Source: Saprospiraceae bacterium (GTDB lineage Bacteria; Bacteroidota; Bacteroidia; Chitinophagales; Saprospiraceae). From it: DNA of 41,598 nucleotides. Below the pieces are notes generated by a model that searched no databases, was not told where the DNA came from, and was given only the letters and a program-made list of their open reading frames with translations. Below, one piece after another: positions 1 through 8,175 of this stretch. Position numbers and translations under genes: made by a program. The first letter of the stretch is position 1. Each line of letters opens with the position of its first letter. Location of the stretch: assembly GCA_028284395.1 (NCBI GenBank), contig JANQRV010000107.1, positions 1 through 41,598 on the forward strand, written 5' to 3'.

Positions 1-3000
1 AGGCCTTGGACGATGTCTTGCAATTGATTTTTGGCGGTGATCATGATGATGGGCAATTCGGAAGGCAGGTATTTTTCACGGATCTTTTGGCAAACTTCGT
101 ATCCGGACATTCGGGGCATCATGATGTCGAGGAGCACTAGGTCGAAATCCGGATGTTCCTCAATGAGCCTGATGGCCTCTTCGCCATTCATGGCCCTGGT
201 GATGTCGAAGTTCTGCCCAGACAGATGTTTTTGTAGCACTTGTTGATTAATGACTTCGTCGTCTACTACTAATACGCGAATGGTGTTTTCCCGACTGCTT
301 GCTAGGGAGGTCACTGGCCTGGAGTTCGGAATGGTGTTTTCAAGCACGGTTGATTGAATGGAGGTTGCTCCTGGATTTAAAGTCGTGGGGAGTTGTTTCG
401 AAATAGGTAGAGTAAGAAAAAAGGTAGAGCCCTCGCCAACCTTAGATGTTACCCACATGTGCCCGTCGTGCAATTCGACCAATCGCTTACTGATACTCAA
501 GCCCAGGCCAGTCCCGGTAAATTCACGGGAAATCGATCCATCGGCTTGCTCGAACTCCTGGAAAATGGCCTCTAGCTTGTTTTCTGGGATACCAATTCCA
601 GTATCCTCAACGCTGATCTTCACCATTCCTTCACTTTCGATTGCATGGACAATTATGCTTCCTTTTTCCGTAAACTTAATGGCATTACCTATCAGGTTGT
701 ACAGAATTTGCTGAATACGGTTTTCATCTCCATCGATCGGCGGCAAATTGCTTGGCACGGAATTAATCAATTCTATTGTTTTCCCTTTTACCAATGGAGC
801 ATTATTATGTAATACAATGTCGACGAGGACTCGCAAGTTGATGGGCCTTCGAAGCAATTCAATATCCAGGTGTTTCAGTTTAGAGAAGTCGAGGATGTCA
901 TTGACCAGGCTATTCAGGCGTTTGCCTGAGGAAATGATCATGGCTATGTTTTCCCTTCTTTCCGGTTCACTTTCTTCTTCCAATAGGCTCTCGGAAAGGC
1001 CAATAATACCCTGTAATGGCGTACGCAATTCATGAGAGGTATTGGCCAGAAATTGATCTTTGAGTCTGTCTACCTGTTGCAATCGTTGATTGAGCTGTCG
1101 TTGCTGTTCCAACTCATTGCGCTGTGTTTTGGTGCGCCAGTTGTTGTAGAGTAGGTAGGCGAACAATAGGGATAAGGCTAAGTACAGACTTTTTGACCAC
1201 CACGACCAATACCAGGGAGGTAGAATATTGATACTCAACACTACGTCTCCACCGATCCAAAAACCTTCGGCATTCCTAGCTTTGACTCTGAAGTCATATA
1301 AGCCCGGCGAGAGATTGGTATAGTAGGTGATGCGCTCTTCTCCCGCTTCGACCCAGTCTTCATTGTAGTTATCGAGTTTATAGGAATAGGCAATGCCGTT
1401 CGGATCGTTGAGGTCGATAGCCGTATATTCGATCACCAGGTCGTTTTCATAATGTTTCAGTGAAACATTCTTGGTATACGGCATTAATTGGGACACCGCC
1501 CCATTTTTGTCTGGAGTAAGATTCTCATAGTCCACTTTCAGGTTCGTAATGACGATGTTAGGCGAAAAGTGATCATACGGAATGCTATCAGGATGAAAGC
1601 AATAAAACCCGCTCTTGGCGGGAAATAGGATCGTTCCGGCATTGGTTTTGGAAAAGCACTCGTTGTAAACTACTGAATTAGAGATGGAAAGGTTTCGTAG
1701 GCCGGCCGGGTAATAGAAGGAGTTTAGTTGATGATCGTAAATGAAAATATCTTTTTCAGTAATGACCAGGAACTGATTTTCTGTGGTGTGGATTATTCTC
1801 CAAATCAGACTGCCAGGCAGGCCAACTCCGAGCATTTTGTGTTCTTTGGTGGAAGTATTGACTTCAAATAGCGTATCATATCGAGCAAGTAAAAGCTGTT
1901 CCGTATCATCTCCTATCGGAACAAAAGGAGTAGGTAACTCTTCAAATCGATCCAATAGCATGAATTTTCCACTGCGATTGTATTTAAAACGAAACATACC
2001 GTGAGGTTCCACTTCATTGTAGGTCCACAGTACCTCATCGTTTTCAAACCAAAAGAGGTCAGTGACAAAACTTTGAAAAGTGTCGAAGACGATTTTCGAA
2101 GTCTTTAATGTATGTTTATCGAATAAGTAAAATCTGTTTTCCGGGTTCTGGGCTGAATATAAATTTCCCATAATAAAGAGATCGTCGGGGGTTGCTCCAT
2201 AACAAAAACCTAGCTTAAGTGTGTCAGAGTTTTTTATGACTTCGGAAAATGTGGCATTTGAGGGCTCCCAGCGACATAAGGCCTGGTTGGAAAATAATGT
2301 CCATAAATTGTCATCCCGGTCCAGGAATGGTTGGGAATAATTATCCGGTCCGTACGGACTCGCTATTGTTTTTTCGAAAATCCTATTCTCAGGGTCAAAT
2401 TGATAAATGTGGCCCCCCTTTTCACCGCCCAGCCAAACTTTCTGATTAGCGTCCTCTTGAAATATTTCTGGACCGGTGCTGTTGGTGATTGGCGAGGGGA
2501 TTACTTCCTGATAAGTTTGTTTCTGCTTGATTCTATATAATCCCTTGCGAGTACTCAACCAGATGCTACTATTGTCATCCAGCCATAACTCTCGAACAGG
2601 AAAGTCGTTGAATTCCTGTGGGAGAAATGGAAAAATATCATCCGAAGTAGGATGGTTATTATCCTTAAAAAAGAGTCCTTTCCGGGTCCCAAACCAAGTA
2701 TTATGCAGTGAATCCGTTAGGGCAGAAGAAAACCGCTCTATAAAAAATGCATTGTCGCGATCAATGTCGATGGTTGGTCCGAATTTGCCTGTTTGTATAC
2801 TAAATTGAGTTAGAAAATTCCAGGGCTTTTGATCAAAGCGGTTGCCGACCAGAGATAAAGAGCCATTAGCCTCTTCTATCACCTGAATATTTTGGTAGGT
2901 TAACTCCCGGTTGTCCGGACTGGTATGTGGGCCACCAAAGTGAGCGATTTTTTCTACGGCTCCATTATCATCGAAAGAAATTCGGTCTAAACCATGGACG

Positions 3001-4073
3001 CCAGTGACCCATAAATGCCCACTGTTGCTCACAAAAAGATCTGTGACAATGTTGCCGGAGATGTATGGCTCGGGAGGTAACATTAGCAACGACTGAATCT
3101 TTTCGAGTTCTTTTGTATTCACACTAAATGCCAGTATACCCCAATGATCCGGGTCGTCAGGATGATGCCCTTGCGTCGGCCAGCTGCCAAAAGCATTGCG
3201 GGAATTGGTTTCAAAATGTAAGGTATAAGTGCCCGCGGGCAAGTCTACGACACCAATCTGTTCCCTGAAATTGGTATAACCTCCGGTGTTTTTCGTTTTA
3301 AGCGGCACCATTTCCCAGATCTTATTGCCGCCAGCATCCGACAGCCAACCAAAATCAGCCCAACTGTTTGATAGAACAGCCCTCTCTCCCTTTGAGTAAA
3401 TGAGCACTTGAGCGGAGTCCATTAATTCAAAGGTCTGGGTAAGCTTTTGGTTGTTCTCAACCTGACTTAAAGAGGCAAGAAGCGTTTTGTTTTGTTTGAG
3501 GTTCTCGACATAATTTCTAGCTTCTGCTGGGTATTTTTCGGCAAACCAAATGCCAATTACTACAGATTTAGAGTTGCGCAATTGAGGGTTGGGAAAATGA
3601 AGTCGATGCAGCCCGGTCCAGGTTCCAGCCCAAATATTTCCGAAAGAGTCTTCAGTTAATTGGTGCACGGCATTATCACGGAGTGAATTGGTATTTTGGG
3701 GATCATGTTGAAAATTGACAATCTCTTCCGTTTGCGGCTTGAAAAGGTAGACACCCCGGTTTAAGCTGGCAATCCAGATTTGATCCTGTGAATCCACTAG
3801 CATTTCATTAGCTAGTCCGCCTTCTTGGTTGATCAAGTAGGTCTTAAATTCATAACCGTCAAAGCGTACTAAGTGTTTGACAGTACTCAACCAAAGAAAA
3901 CCTTTAGAATCTTGTGACATCGCCTTAATGTCAGTGGACGGCAATCCTTGCTCATTAGTGTAGTGAGCGATCTCGAAGTCCCGGTATTGGTAAGTTTTTT
4001 GACCGTCGGATTTGGTGACCACGAATAGGCTGAGCAGTGCTAGAATGGAAAATTTCTTAAGGCGGCTTGTCAT
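1..4073 (-). CDS. Hybrid two-component sensor/regulator (HTCS), 3' end cut by window edge
   Basis: The frame stays open from an ATG at 4073 to the left edge, about 1357 codons without a stop. It begins with a signal peptide (MTSRLKKFSILALLSLFVV...), then two-bladed-propeller Reg_prop repeats (for example GFLWLSTVKHLVRFDGYEF), a Y_Y_Y domain ending in YYTNLSPGLYDFRVKARN, one membrane helix, and a HisKA box FLANTSHELRTPLQG with the phospho-accepting His near residue 1014. HATPase boxes follow (NLIGNAIKFTE, VEDTGIGI, GTGLGLSI), then a receiver (VLVVDDE, LVLLDIMMPRMSGYE) with the acceptor Asp near residue 1313. The window ends inside the receiver, so an AraC-type DNA-binding tail is expected but not seen. 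By family, such proteins sense carbohydrates in the periplasm and act on nearby operons. An inserted segment at about residues 160-320 is unlike propeller repeats (see findings). Confidence 0.93.
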   Translation of the reverse strand, partial: MTSRLKKFSILALLSLFVVTKSDGQKTYQYRDFEIAHYTNEQGLPSTDIKAMSQDSKGFLWLSTVKHLVRFDGYEFKTYLINQEGGLANEMLVDSQDQIWIASLNRGVYLFKPQTEEIVNFQHDPQNTNSLRDNAVHQLTEDSFGNIWAGTWTGLHRLHFPNPQLRNSKSVVIGIWFAEKYPAEARNYVENLKQNKTLLASLSQVENNQKLTQTFELMDSAQVLIYSKGERAVLSNSWADFGWLSDAGGNKIWEMVPLKTKNTGGYTNFREQIGVVDLPAGTYTLHFETNSRNAFGSWPTQGHHPDDPDHWGILAFSVNTKELEKIQSLLMLPPEPYISGNIVTDLFVSNSGHLWVTGVHGLDRISFDDNGAVEKIAHFGGPHTSPDNRELTYQNIQVIEEANGSLSLVGNRFDQKPWNFLTQFSIQTGKFGPTIDIDRDNAFFIERFSSALTDSLHNTWFGTRKGLFFKDNNHPTSDDIFPFLPQEFNDFPVRELWLDDNSSIWLSTRKGLYRIKQKQTYQEVIPSPITNSTGPEIFQEDANQKVWLGGEKGGHIYQFDPENRIFEKTIASPYGPDNYSQPFLDRDDNLWTLFSNQALCRWEPSNATFSEVIKNSDTLKLGFCYGATPDDLFIMGNLYSAQNPENRFYLFDKHTLKTSKIVFDTFQSFVTDLFWFENDEVLWTYNEVEPHGMFRFKYNRSGKFMLLDRFEELPTPFVPIGDDTEQLLLARYDTLFEVNTSTKEHKMLGVGLPGSLIWRIIHTTENQFLVITEKDIFIYDHQLNSFYYPAGLRNLSISNSVVYNECFSKTNAGTILFPAKSGFYCFHPDSIPYDHFSPNIVITNLKVDYENLTPDKNGAVSQLMPYTKNVSLKHYENDLVIEYTAIDLNDPNGIAYSYKLDNYNEDWVEAGEERITYYTNLSPGLYDFRVKARNAEGFWIGGDVVLSINILPPWYWSWWSKSLYLALSLLFAYLLYNNWRTKTQRNELEQQRQLNQRLQQVDRLKDQFLANTSHELRTPLQGIIGLSESLLEEESEPERRENIAMIISSGKRLNSLVNDILDFSKLKHLDIELLRRPINLRVLVDIVLHNNAPLVKGKTIELINSVPSNLPPIDGDENRIQQILYNLIGNAIKFTEKGSIIVHAIESEGMVKISVEDTGIGIPENKLEAIFQEFEQADGSISREFTGTGLGLSISKRLVELHDGHMWVTSKVGEGSTFFLTLPISKQLPTTLNPGATSIQSTVLENTIPNSRPVTSLASSRENTIRVLVVDDEVINQQVLQKHLSGQNFDITRAMNGEEAIRLIEEHPDFDLVLLDIMMPRMSGYEVCQKIREKYLPSELPIIMITAKNQLQDIVQG

Positions 4074-4236
4074 TTGGGTAGTTTTGAAGTTCCTTAAAGT
4101 TAAGGAGATTCAGCAAGAATTACTATTCCCCAAAATCAACCCCAAAGCAAACTGCAGAGCCAAATACCGCTCCTCAGCCTGATACCGATCTTAGGTTAAT
4201 TTTTTTGCCCGGAACCTTTTACATTTCCTCATTAAC

Positions 4237-4244
4237 TACTTTTG
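4237..4244 (+). promoter_or_regulatory. Candidate -7 element (TAnnTTTG) for mntA-hepT
   Basis: The octamer TACTTTTG matches the Bacteroidota -7 consensus TAnnTTTG. It lies 42 bases before the mntA ATG. A TTG at the usual -33 distance is not evident, so the call rests on one element and its position. Confidence 0.4.
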
Positions 4245-4286
4245 TAAATTTGACTTTACTCCGGCTTTTTTGTACTATTGGTAAGT

Positions 4287-4586
4287 ATGACCACCAGATC
4301 AGACATACTGGATTACATAAGAGAACACAAAGCTCATTTATTCGCTCAGTATCACTTGAGTAAGATTGGTGTATTTGGTTCGTTTGCCCGAGATGAACAA
4401 ACGAGCGAGAGTGATATAGACCTGATCGTAGAATTTGAACCAGGTACAGAAGATCTTTTTCAACTAAAATTGGCGATGAAGCAACTGTTTCAGCAGGTTT
4501 TTCAAAGAGAGGTTGATATTTGCCGAGAGAAATTTATCAAACCTTATTACAAGAAACGAATCCTGAGAGATGCCATCTTTGCCTGA
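4287..4586 (+). CDS. mntA: MntA-type nucleotidyltransferase antitoxin
   Basis: A 99-residue minimal nucleotidyltransferase. The active-site signature GSx10DxD is complete: G31-S32 followed by ten residues and D43-I-D45 (GSFARDEQTSESDIDLIVEF). In characterised MntA/HepT pairs this enzyme AMPylates the HEPN toxin on tyrosine and so neutralises it. The following gene is the matching toxin and overlaps by 17 bases, which supports this role over that of a free-standing nucleotidyltransferase. The ATG at 4287 is preferred; an in-frame TTG at 4278 would add only three residues. There is no clear Shine-Dalgarno sequence, as usual in this phylum. Confidence 0.9.
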   Translation: MTTRSDILDYIREHKAHLFAQYHLSKIGVFGSFARDEQTSESDIDLIVEFEPGTEDLFQLKLAMKQLFQQVFQREVDICREKFIKPYYKKRILRDAIFA

Positions 4587-4929
4587 AAAAGACCGAGCCA
4601 ATATAGAGGCAGGGTTGGATGCCATCCGCAAAATTGAGGCATTCACCAAAAGAGTAAAGGATGCTGATCAGTTTTATGAGAACGAAATTGTTTTTGACGC
4701 TACTTTGATGAATTTCGTTGTAATTGGTGAAGTTGTACAAAAAGTCAGTGCTTCTACCCAAAACCAATACTCGAAAATACCCTGGCCTCAGGTTAAAAGC
4801 TTTAGAAACATGATCGCCCATAATTACTTTGGCGTTGATGCAGAAGAGGTTTGGCAAATAATTCAACATCATATACCTGATTTGAAGGAAAGTCTTCAAG
4901 GAATCTTAGCAGAGAATCCGGAGGAATGA
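4570..4929 (+). CDS. hepT: HepT-type HEPN ribonuclease toxin (DUF86)
   Basis: A 119-residue all-helical protein with the HepT catalytic signature RX4HXY: R79-N-M-I-A-H84-N-Y86. The length fits the DUF86/HEPN family. In known pairs HepT is an RNase kept inactive by MntA-mediated AMPylation of the tyrosine in this motif. The arrangement (antitoxin first, reading frames overlapping by 17 bases) implies translational coupling. All three motif residues are intact, so the toxin is probably functional. The gene ends inside the 5' arm of its own terminator hairpin. Confidence 0.92.
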   Translation: MPSLPEKDRANIEAGLDAIRKIEAFTKRVKDADQFYENEIVFDATLMNFVVIGEVVQKVSASTQNQYSKIPWPQVKSFRNMIAHNYFGVDAEEVWQIIQHHIPDLKESLQGILAENPEE

Positions 4930-4950
4930 CTTTCGCAGATTCCTCTTTTT
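4921..4950 (+). terminator. Rho-independent terminator of mntA-hepT
   Basis: Perfect 7-bp stem GAGGAAT/ATTCCTC with an 11-base loop, followed by TTTTT. The 5' arm contains the hepT stop codon. The T run overlaps the stop of the convergent dnaB gene (4949), so the two genes meet with almost no spacer. Confidence 0.8.
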
Positions 4951-6244
4951 ACACCACCTTCTCCCGATACCGCCCACCCTCCCGATCAAACTCCAAAACA
5001 ATCGTCCCCAACTCTCCCGACATCCGATTCTTAGCAATGATCAACTCCACATCCAGATTGGCGGTATCGTGATCGTAGTAGTTTTCGCGATAGAGGAATT
5101 GAACCACGTCGGTATCTTGCTCCAGGCTGCCGGAGTCTCTTAGCTGCCAGAGCATGGGGCGGTGACTGCCACTGCTTTCCCCGCTTCGGTTGAGCTGACA
5201 CAGCGCAATGATGGCCCCATCGATCTCGACGGCCAGGCTTTTGATCTGGCGACTGATCTCTTCCAACTGCTGATTCCGATTACCGGATTTGTAAGAAGAT
5301 TGGATCAATTGCAGATAATCGATGATGATGAGCTGGAAGCCCTTGCGGCGATGCAGCATGCGGATGCGATCGCGAATGTTGGGCCATTTGCCGGATAGAC
5401 TTTTGTTGTCGAGCACCAGTAGGGGCTCATCGTAAAGCTTTTCGAGACATTGCCAGATGATGGCGCTTTGATCTTCGTCCAGGCCGCGCATCATATCTTT
5501 GACGGGGATACCGGTGAGTTTGCTGGCCAGTTTTCGGTAGATGGAATAACGGGTCATTTCCAGGGAGATGAAAAGGACGGGGATTTGGGCTTCCAGGGCA
5601 GCGAGCATGTAGTCCAGAGCCAGGGTGGTCTTGCCCAATCCGGGTCGGGCCGCCAGAATGATGTAATCACCCTTTTGCCAACCGTAGAAGAGCTGATCTT
5701 GTCTGGGTAGGCCGGTGGGAATACCTCTTAGACGTCCCTCCTGGCGAAGTTTGGCAGTTTCCCGGATTTGGTCCATGGTCTCCAACAAATCGCTGTGGAG
5801 CTCATCTTTCTGGCCGAGGAAGGTATCTTGTAACAATTCGCGCTCATTGTCGAATTGGGAGAGGACCGTTTGGGGTTCTTCATCTGTGCCAAGCTGATCG
5901 GCAGCTTTGCGTAGCAGTCGAATGTTTTCTCGTTTGAGGTAGACATTTTTCAAGTGCTTGCAATTGGCGGAAAACTGGAACGAATCGGAATAATTGTGCA
6001 ATTGCAATACTTCCTCGGTGAGGTCGGGGAGTGCATCCGCCAATCGATGCAAGCTCACTTTTTGGCCTTCCCGCAACTGGTCGAACATCTCCCGGGCAAT
6101 GGGTCGAAATCGCTCGTCAAACATAAAATCCCGAATTTGTTCCGCTACTCGGTAGTAGAGTTCAGGCCGGATCAGAAGGGTGCCCAGAATGGAGCGTTGC
6201 ACATTGGGCGGAATATTGATGGCGGCATTTTTTGTAGGCTTCAT
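4949..6244 (-). CDS. dnaB: DnaB-family replicative helicase (element type)
   Basis: A 431-residue protein with the two-part DnaB layout: an N-terminal collar domain (IPPNVQRSILGTLLIRPELYYRV, residues about 11-110), a linker, and a RecA-like motor with Walker A AARPGLGKTTL (about residues 198-208), Walker B LIIIDYLQLI, and downstream DnaB motifs (EEISRQIKSLAVEI, ALCQLNR, LRDSGSLEQDTDVVQFLYR). It should be a hexameric 5'-3' helicase that opens the fork ahead of replication. It is slightly shorter than chromosomal DnaB and sits behind a replisome-organiser-like gene, so it probably serves a plasmid, phage or integrated element and not the chromosome. The ATG at 6244 is kept because the collar motif begins about 11 residues in. 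It overlaps the end of the upstream small ORF by 83 bases. Confidence 0.92.
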   Translation of the reverse strand: MKPTKNAAINIPPNVQRSILGTLLIRPELYYRVAEQIRDFMFDERFRPIAREMFDQLREGQKVSLHRLADALPDLTEEVLQLHNYSDSFQFSANCKHLKNVYLKRENIRLLRKAADQLGTDEEPQTVLSQFDNERELLQDTFLGQKDELHSDLLETMDQIRETAKLRQEGRLRGIPTGLPRQDQLFYGWQKGDYIILAARPGLGKTTLALDYMLAALEAQIPVLFISLEMTRYSIYRKLASKLTGIPVKDMMRGLDEDQSAIIWQCLEKLYDEPLLVLDNKSLSGKWPNIRDRIRMLHRRKGFQLIIIDYLQLIQSSYKSGNRNQQLEEISRQIKSLAVEIDGAIIALCQLNRSGESSGSHRPMLWQLRDSGSLEQDTDVVQFLYRENYYDHDTANLDVELIIAKNRMSGELGTIVLEFDREGGRYREKVV

Positions 6245-6521
6245 TGACTGTGGTTTGAAGTTGATAATGGGTAATGAAATCGGTTAGTTCTCTGAGTTCG
6301 GTTTTGACGGCTCCGGTGTTGCCATTGTATTTCCTGAAAAGGCCTTCGACCAATCGCTCACAAAGTCGGATTTCCACGATCCAGTTTTTGAACTGCCGGT
6401 CTTTGATTTGAAGAGCTGCCAATTCTTGTTGGATGGTCGCTTGCCGTTCCTCAGTGGAGTAGCAATTGGGGAAGACCGAATCAATGAATTGGCCAAAGGC
6501 AAAAAAGGTTCGTTTGTTCAT
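6162..6521 (-). CDS. Hypothetical helical protein of the replication module
   Basis: A 119-residue frame starting at the ATG at 6521 (MNKRTFFAFGQFIDSVFPN...), 10 bases after the stop of the replisome-organiser-like gene. The middle is rich in helical, amphipathic sequence (QATIQQELAALQIKDRQF). I recognise no family. Its last 27 or so codons overlap the dnaB start in another frame, which is unusually long for a bacterial gene pair; either the true dnaB start or the length of this ORF may differ. Position and spacing between two replication genes suggest a replication accessory role such as a helicase loader, but no loader motif (for example an AAA+ Walker A) is present. Confidence 0.6.
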   Translation of the reverse strand: MNKRTFFAFGQFIDSVFPNCYSTEERQATIQQELAALQIKDRQFKNWIVEIRLCERLVEGLFRKYNGNTGAVKTELRELTDFITHYQLQTTVNEAYKKCRHQYSAQCATLHSGHPSDPA

Positions 6522-6531
6522 ACTCCTTGGC

Positions 6532-7323
6532 TTAGAGCAGTTTGTAAGGACCACTGCGATGCAGTTTGGACGGTTGCTGTTTCTTATGCTGCGCCGATGG
6601 CTTATTGAACTCTTTGGCCCTTAAAAGCCACGACTGAAACCGTTTCAGGTGTTTGAGTGGCTGACGCAGCAGAAAGTCCTTTTCGTAGTTGAAGACCCAA
6701 AACTTTCGGATTTCGGTTTCGAAATTTCCGTGTACTCCTTCCTTGAATCCACAGGCATCCAATAGGCAACGTTTTTGTTCCGGATTTTGCTGGTAGTAGG
6801 TCAGGGTAGTGCGAATGGCGTTTTCTACTGGATCTTCTGTTTTGTTTGTATTTAAGCGCTCTATATTTTTTATTAGTTCTTCTTCTTTCTTTTCCCTTCT
6901 AATATTGGTATCGTTGGTGTCTGTGTCTTGTACCTGTCTCGATTCGCCGATGGTTTGCCCCGGTTCTGAGTCTGTCTCACTTTCTGCGGTGTTGGAATGA
7001 TAAGTATCATATTCACAAATGGTTATAAGGGAAATACCCTGTTTTATTTCCAATTTTATGATTTTCCGCTCCTCCAATAATTTTAGGAAGCGATCTACCC
7101 TCCCGGTCGACCAATTCCAGGTCTGGGAAAGGAAGCGAAGAGAGGCCACCAATTGGCCCCTTTTTTCGTCGTGCAATTGTCTGTTGATGAAACGGGCGCG
7201 ATCCTCATAACTGACGCGCTGCAGCAGATCGATCCAGGCTTCAAAGCGGGTACGCTCCCGCTCCTTTTCCCACAACCAATGATCGAAATAAATACGGTGT
7301 ACTTTGACATATCCTTTTGACAT
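6532..7323 (-). CDS. Replisome-organiser-like protein (DnaD/phage initiator type)
   Basis: A 263-residue protein. The N-terminal about 110 residues (KVHRIYFDHWLWEKERER, AWIDLLQRVSYEDR, WNWSTGRVDRFLKLLEE, TICEYDTYH) have the pattern of the winged-helix N-terminal domain of phage/plasmid replisome organisers: a size- and environment-sensing helix, then a helix-turn-helix that ends in a YDTY-type strand. A charged low-complexity linker follows (residues about 115-165, EKKEEEL), then a C-terminal helical region with basic tail (HKKQQPSKLHRSGPYKLL). Such proteins bind an origin and recruit the DnaB helicase, which fits the dnaB gene two frames downstream. The assignment rests on pattern and context, not on a strict catalytic motif. 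Confidence 0.68.
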   Translation of the reverse strand: MSKGYVKVHRIYFDHWLWEKERERTRFEAWIDLLQRVSYEDRARFINRQLHDEKRGQLVASLRFLSQTWNWSTGRVDRFLKLLEERKIIKLEIKQGISLITICEYDTYHSNTAESETDSEPGQTIGESRQVQDTDTNDTNIRREKKEEELIKNIERLNTNKTEDPVENAIRTTLTYYQQNPEQKRCLLDACGFKEGVHGNFETEIRKFWVFNYEKDFLLRQPLKHLKRFQSWLLRAKEFNKPSAQHKKQQPSKLHRSGPYKLL

Positions 7324-7423
7324 GATGGAGTGTTTTTAGGGTGAATAACCAGTTGTCCGATATTCAAGTTCAAAAAATCTAAAAGGTGAAAAGATGCATC
7401 ACGGCCTTGTCTAATTGATAGTA

Positions 7424-7431
7424 CAAAGCTA
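7424..7431 (-). promoter_or_regulatory. Candidate -7 element (TAnnTTTG) for the replication genes
   Basis: On the minus strand the octamer is TAGCTTTG, an exact TAnnTTTG match, about 100 bases upstream of the 7323 start. No TTG at the -33 distance was found. It would give the replication genes a promoter separate from that of the HTH gene. Confidence 0.4.
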
Positions 7432-7492
7432 TGATTATTAATTGATTATGTAAAATGAAAGAAAAGGCAACTCAGTGAATTTCAGTGCAAAT

Positions 7493-7774
7493 TCAGTCGA
7501 TGTGTCGCTTGGCCAAAGCTTGATTCAAAATGGAGTAGTTCAAAGGCTGATCCCGTTCGGTGATCTTTACCGGAAAAGGAGGCGCTCCCGCATTGTAATA
7601 CAGCTCCGGATCGTAAGAACATGTACAAAGATCCGTCCTACTGCGGGCTTTCCAGCCTATCTTACAACCCATTCCATGTGCAATCCCTTCCCCCATTACC
7701 TCTTCAAAACAAGCACAACTATATGGCCTATATGGCCGTGTGTTTGCTGTTACATTGCTCCGTTTTGCTTCCAA
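7493..7774 (-). CDS. Hypothetical small protein
   Basis: A frame of up to 93 residues beginning with TTG at 7774, or at the internal ATG at 7696 (67 residues, MGEGIAHGMGCKIGWKAR...). The C-terminal part (YDPELYYNAG, PPFPVKITERDQPLNYSI) has ordinary protein composition. Several Cys residues (SCACFEE, LCTCSYD) could bind metal, but no recognised finger spacing is present. It starts about 40 bases after the HTH gene on the same strand, so it is probably co-transcribed. No family is recognised, and the start codon is uncertain. Confidence 0.45.
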   Translation of the reverse strand: MEAKRSNVTANTRPYRPYSCACFEEVMGEGIAHGMGCKIGWKARSRTDLCTCSYDPELYYNAGAPPFPVKITERDQPLNYSILNQALAKRHID

Positions 7775-7816
7775 ATGCTTACTCCTTTCATGGTATCGGT
7801 TTTTAGTTCAAACACC

Positions 7817-8098
7817 TCAAACCCGCCCCAGCGGTTCAAAAGCTTCCCGACAATAATTTTCAAGGAACACCGCCACATCCGACATCCGAAAATAAATCTT
7901 CCTGCCAATTTGAGAGAAGCTAATGAGGCCCTGATCGCGCCAGTTTTGGGAGGTGCGACCACAAATGCCCATCATTTGAATGAACTCGTCGTTGGTGATG
8001 AAGGTGTCGTCCAGTAGTTTTCTTGGATCGTTTAGTAATGCTTCGATGGTGTCCAGTTTTTCCAATACCGGAGCCAGTTCTTCTTGGAATGTACTCAT
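7817..8098 (-). CDS. Helix-turn-helix (HTH_17/excisionase-like) protein
   Basis: A 93-residue protein. After a short N-terminal coiled region (ELAPVLEKLDTIEALL), the segment FITNDEFIQMMGICGRTSQNWRDQGLISFSQIGRKIYFRMSDVAVFLENY is the MerR-like/HTH_17 pattern: helix, turn, recognition helix, then the wing IGRKIYFRMSDV. Proteins of this kind are common on Bacteroidota mobile elements, beside excisionase, replication or mobilisation genes. It is the first gene of the leftward replication module and has a good -7 element and a palindrome just upstream. It could be the module's regulator or an origin/att-site binding protein. Confidence 0.82.
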   Translation of the reverse strand: MSTFQEELAPVLEKLDTIEALLNDPRKLLDDTFITNDEFIQMMGICGRTSQNWRDQGLISFSQIGRKIYFRMSDVAVFLENYCREAFEPLGRV

Positions 8099-8126
8099 AA
8101 CAATTTTTTTGTGTGAAAGAATACTG

Positions 8127-8134
8127 CAAAGTTA
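8127..8134 (-). promoter_or_regulatory. Candidate -7 element (TAnnTTTG) of the HTH gene
   Basis: Minus-strand octamer TAACTTTG, an exact match to TAnnTTTG, 28 bases before the ATG at 8098. A TTG lies 15 bases further upstream, shorter than the usual -33 spacing. Confidence 0.5.
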
Positions 8135-8156
8135 GAGCGCAAGACAATGCAAGAAC

Positions 8157-8175
8157 AGTTGCAACTGATTGCAAC
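8157..8175. promoter_or_regulatory. Palindromic operator candidate
   Basis: Perfect inverted repeat GTTGCAA-CTGA-TTGCAAC (8158-8175). The left part also forms the 10-bp palindrome AGTTGCAACT (8157-8166). It lies 23 bases upstream of the HTH gene's -7 element, a natural place for autoregulation by that protein. The function is inferred from position only. Confidence 0.4.

Noticed and set aside
4278..4286. Upstream TTG start for mntA
   Set aside because: It adds three residues without conserved sequence; the ATG at 4287 is the simpler start.
7475..8017. 180-codon + strand frame
   Set aside because: It runs antisense across the HTH gene and the small Cys-rich ORF. The HTH_17 pattern is clear on the minus strand, and the + translation has no domain character.
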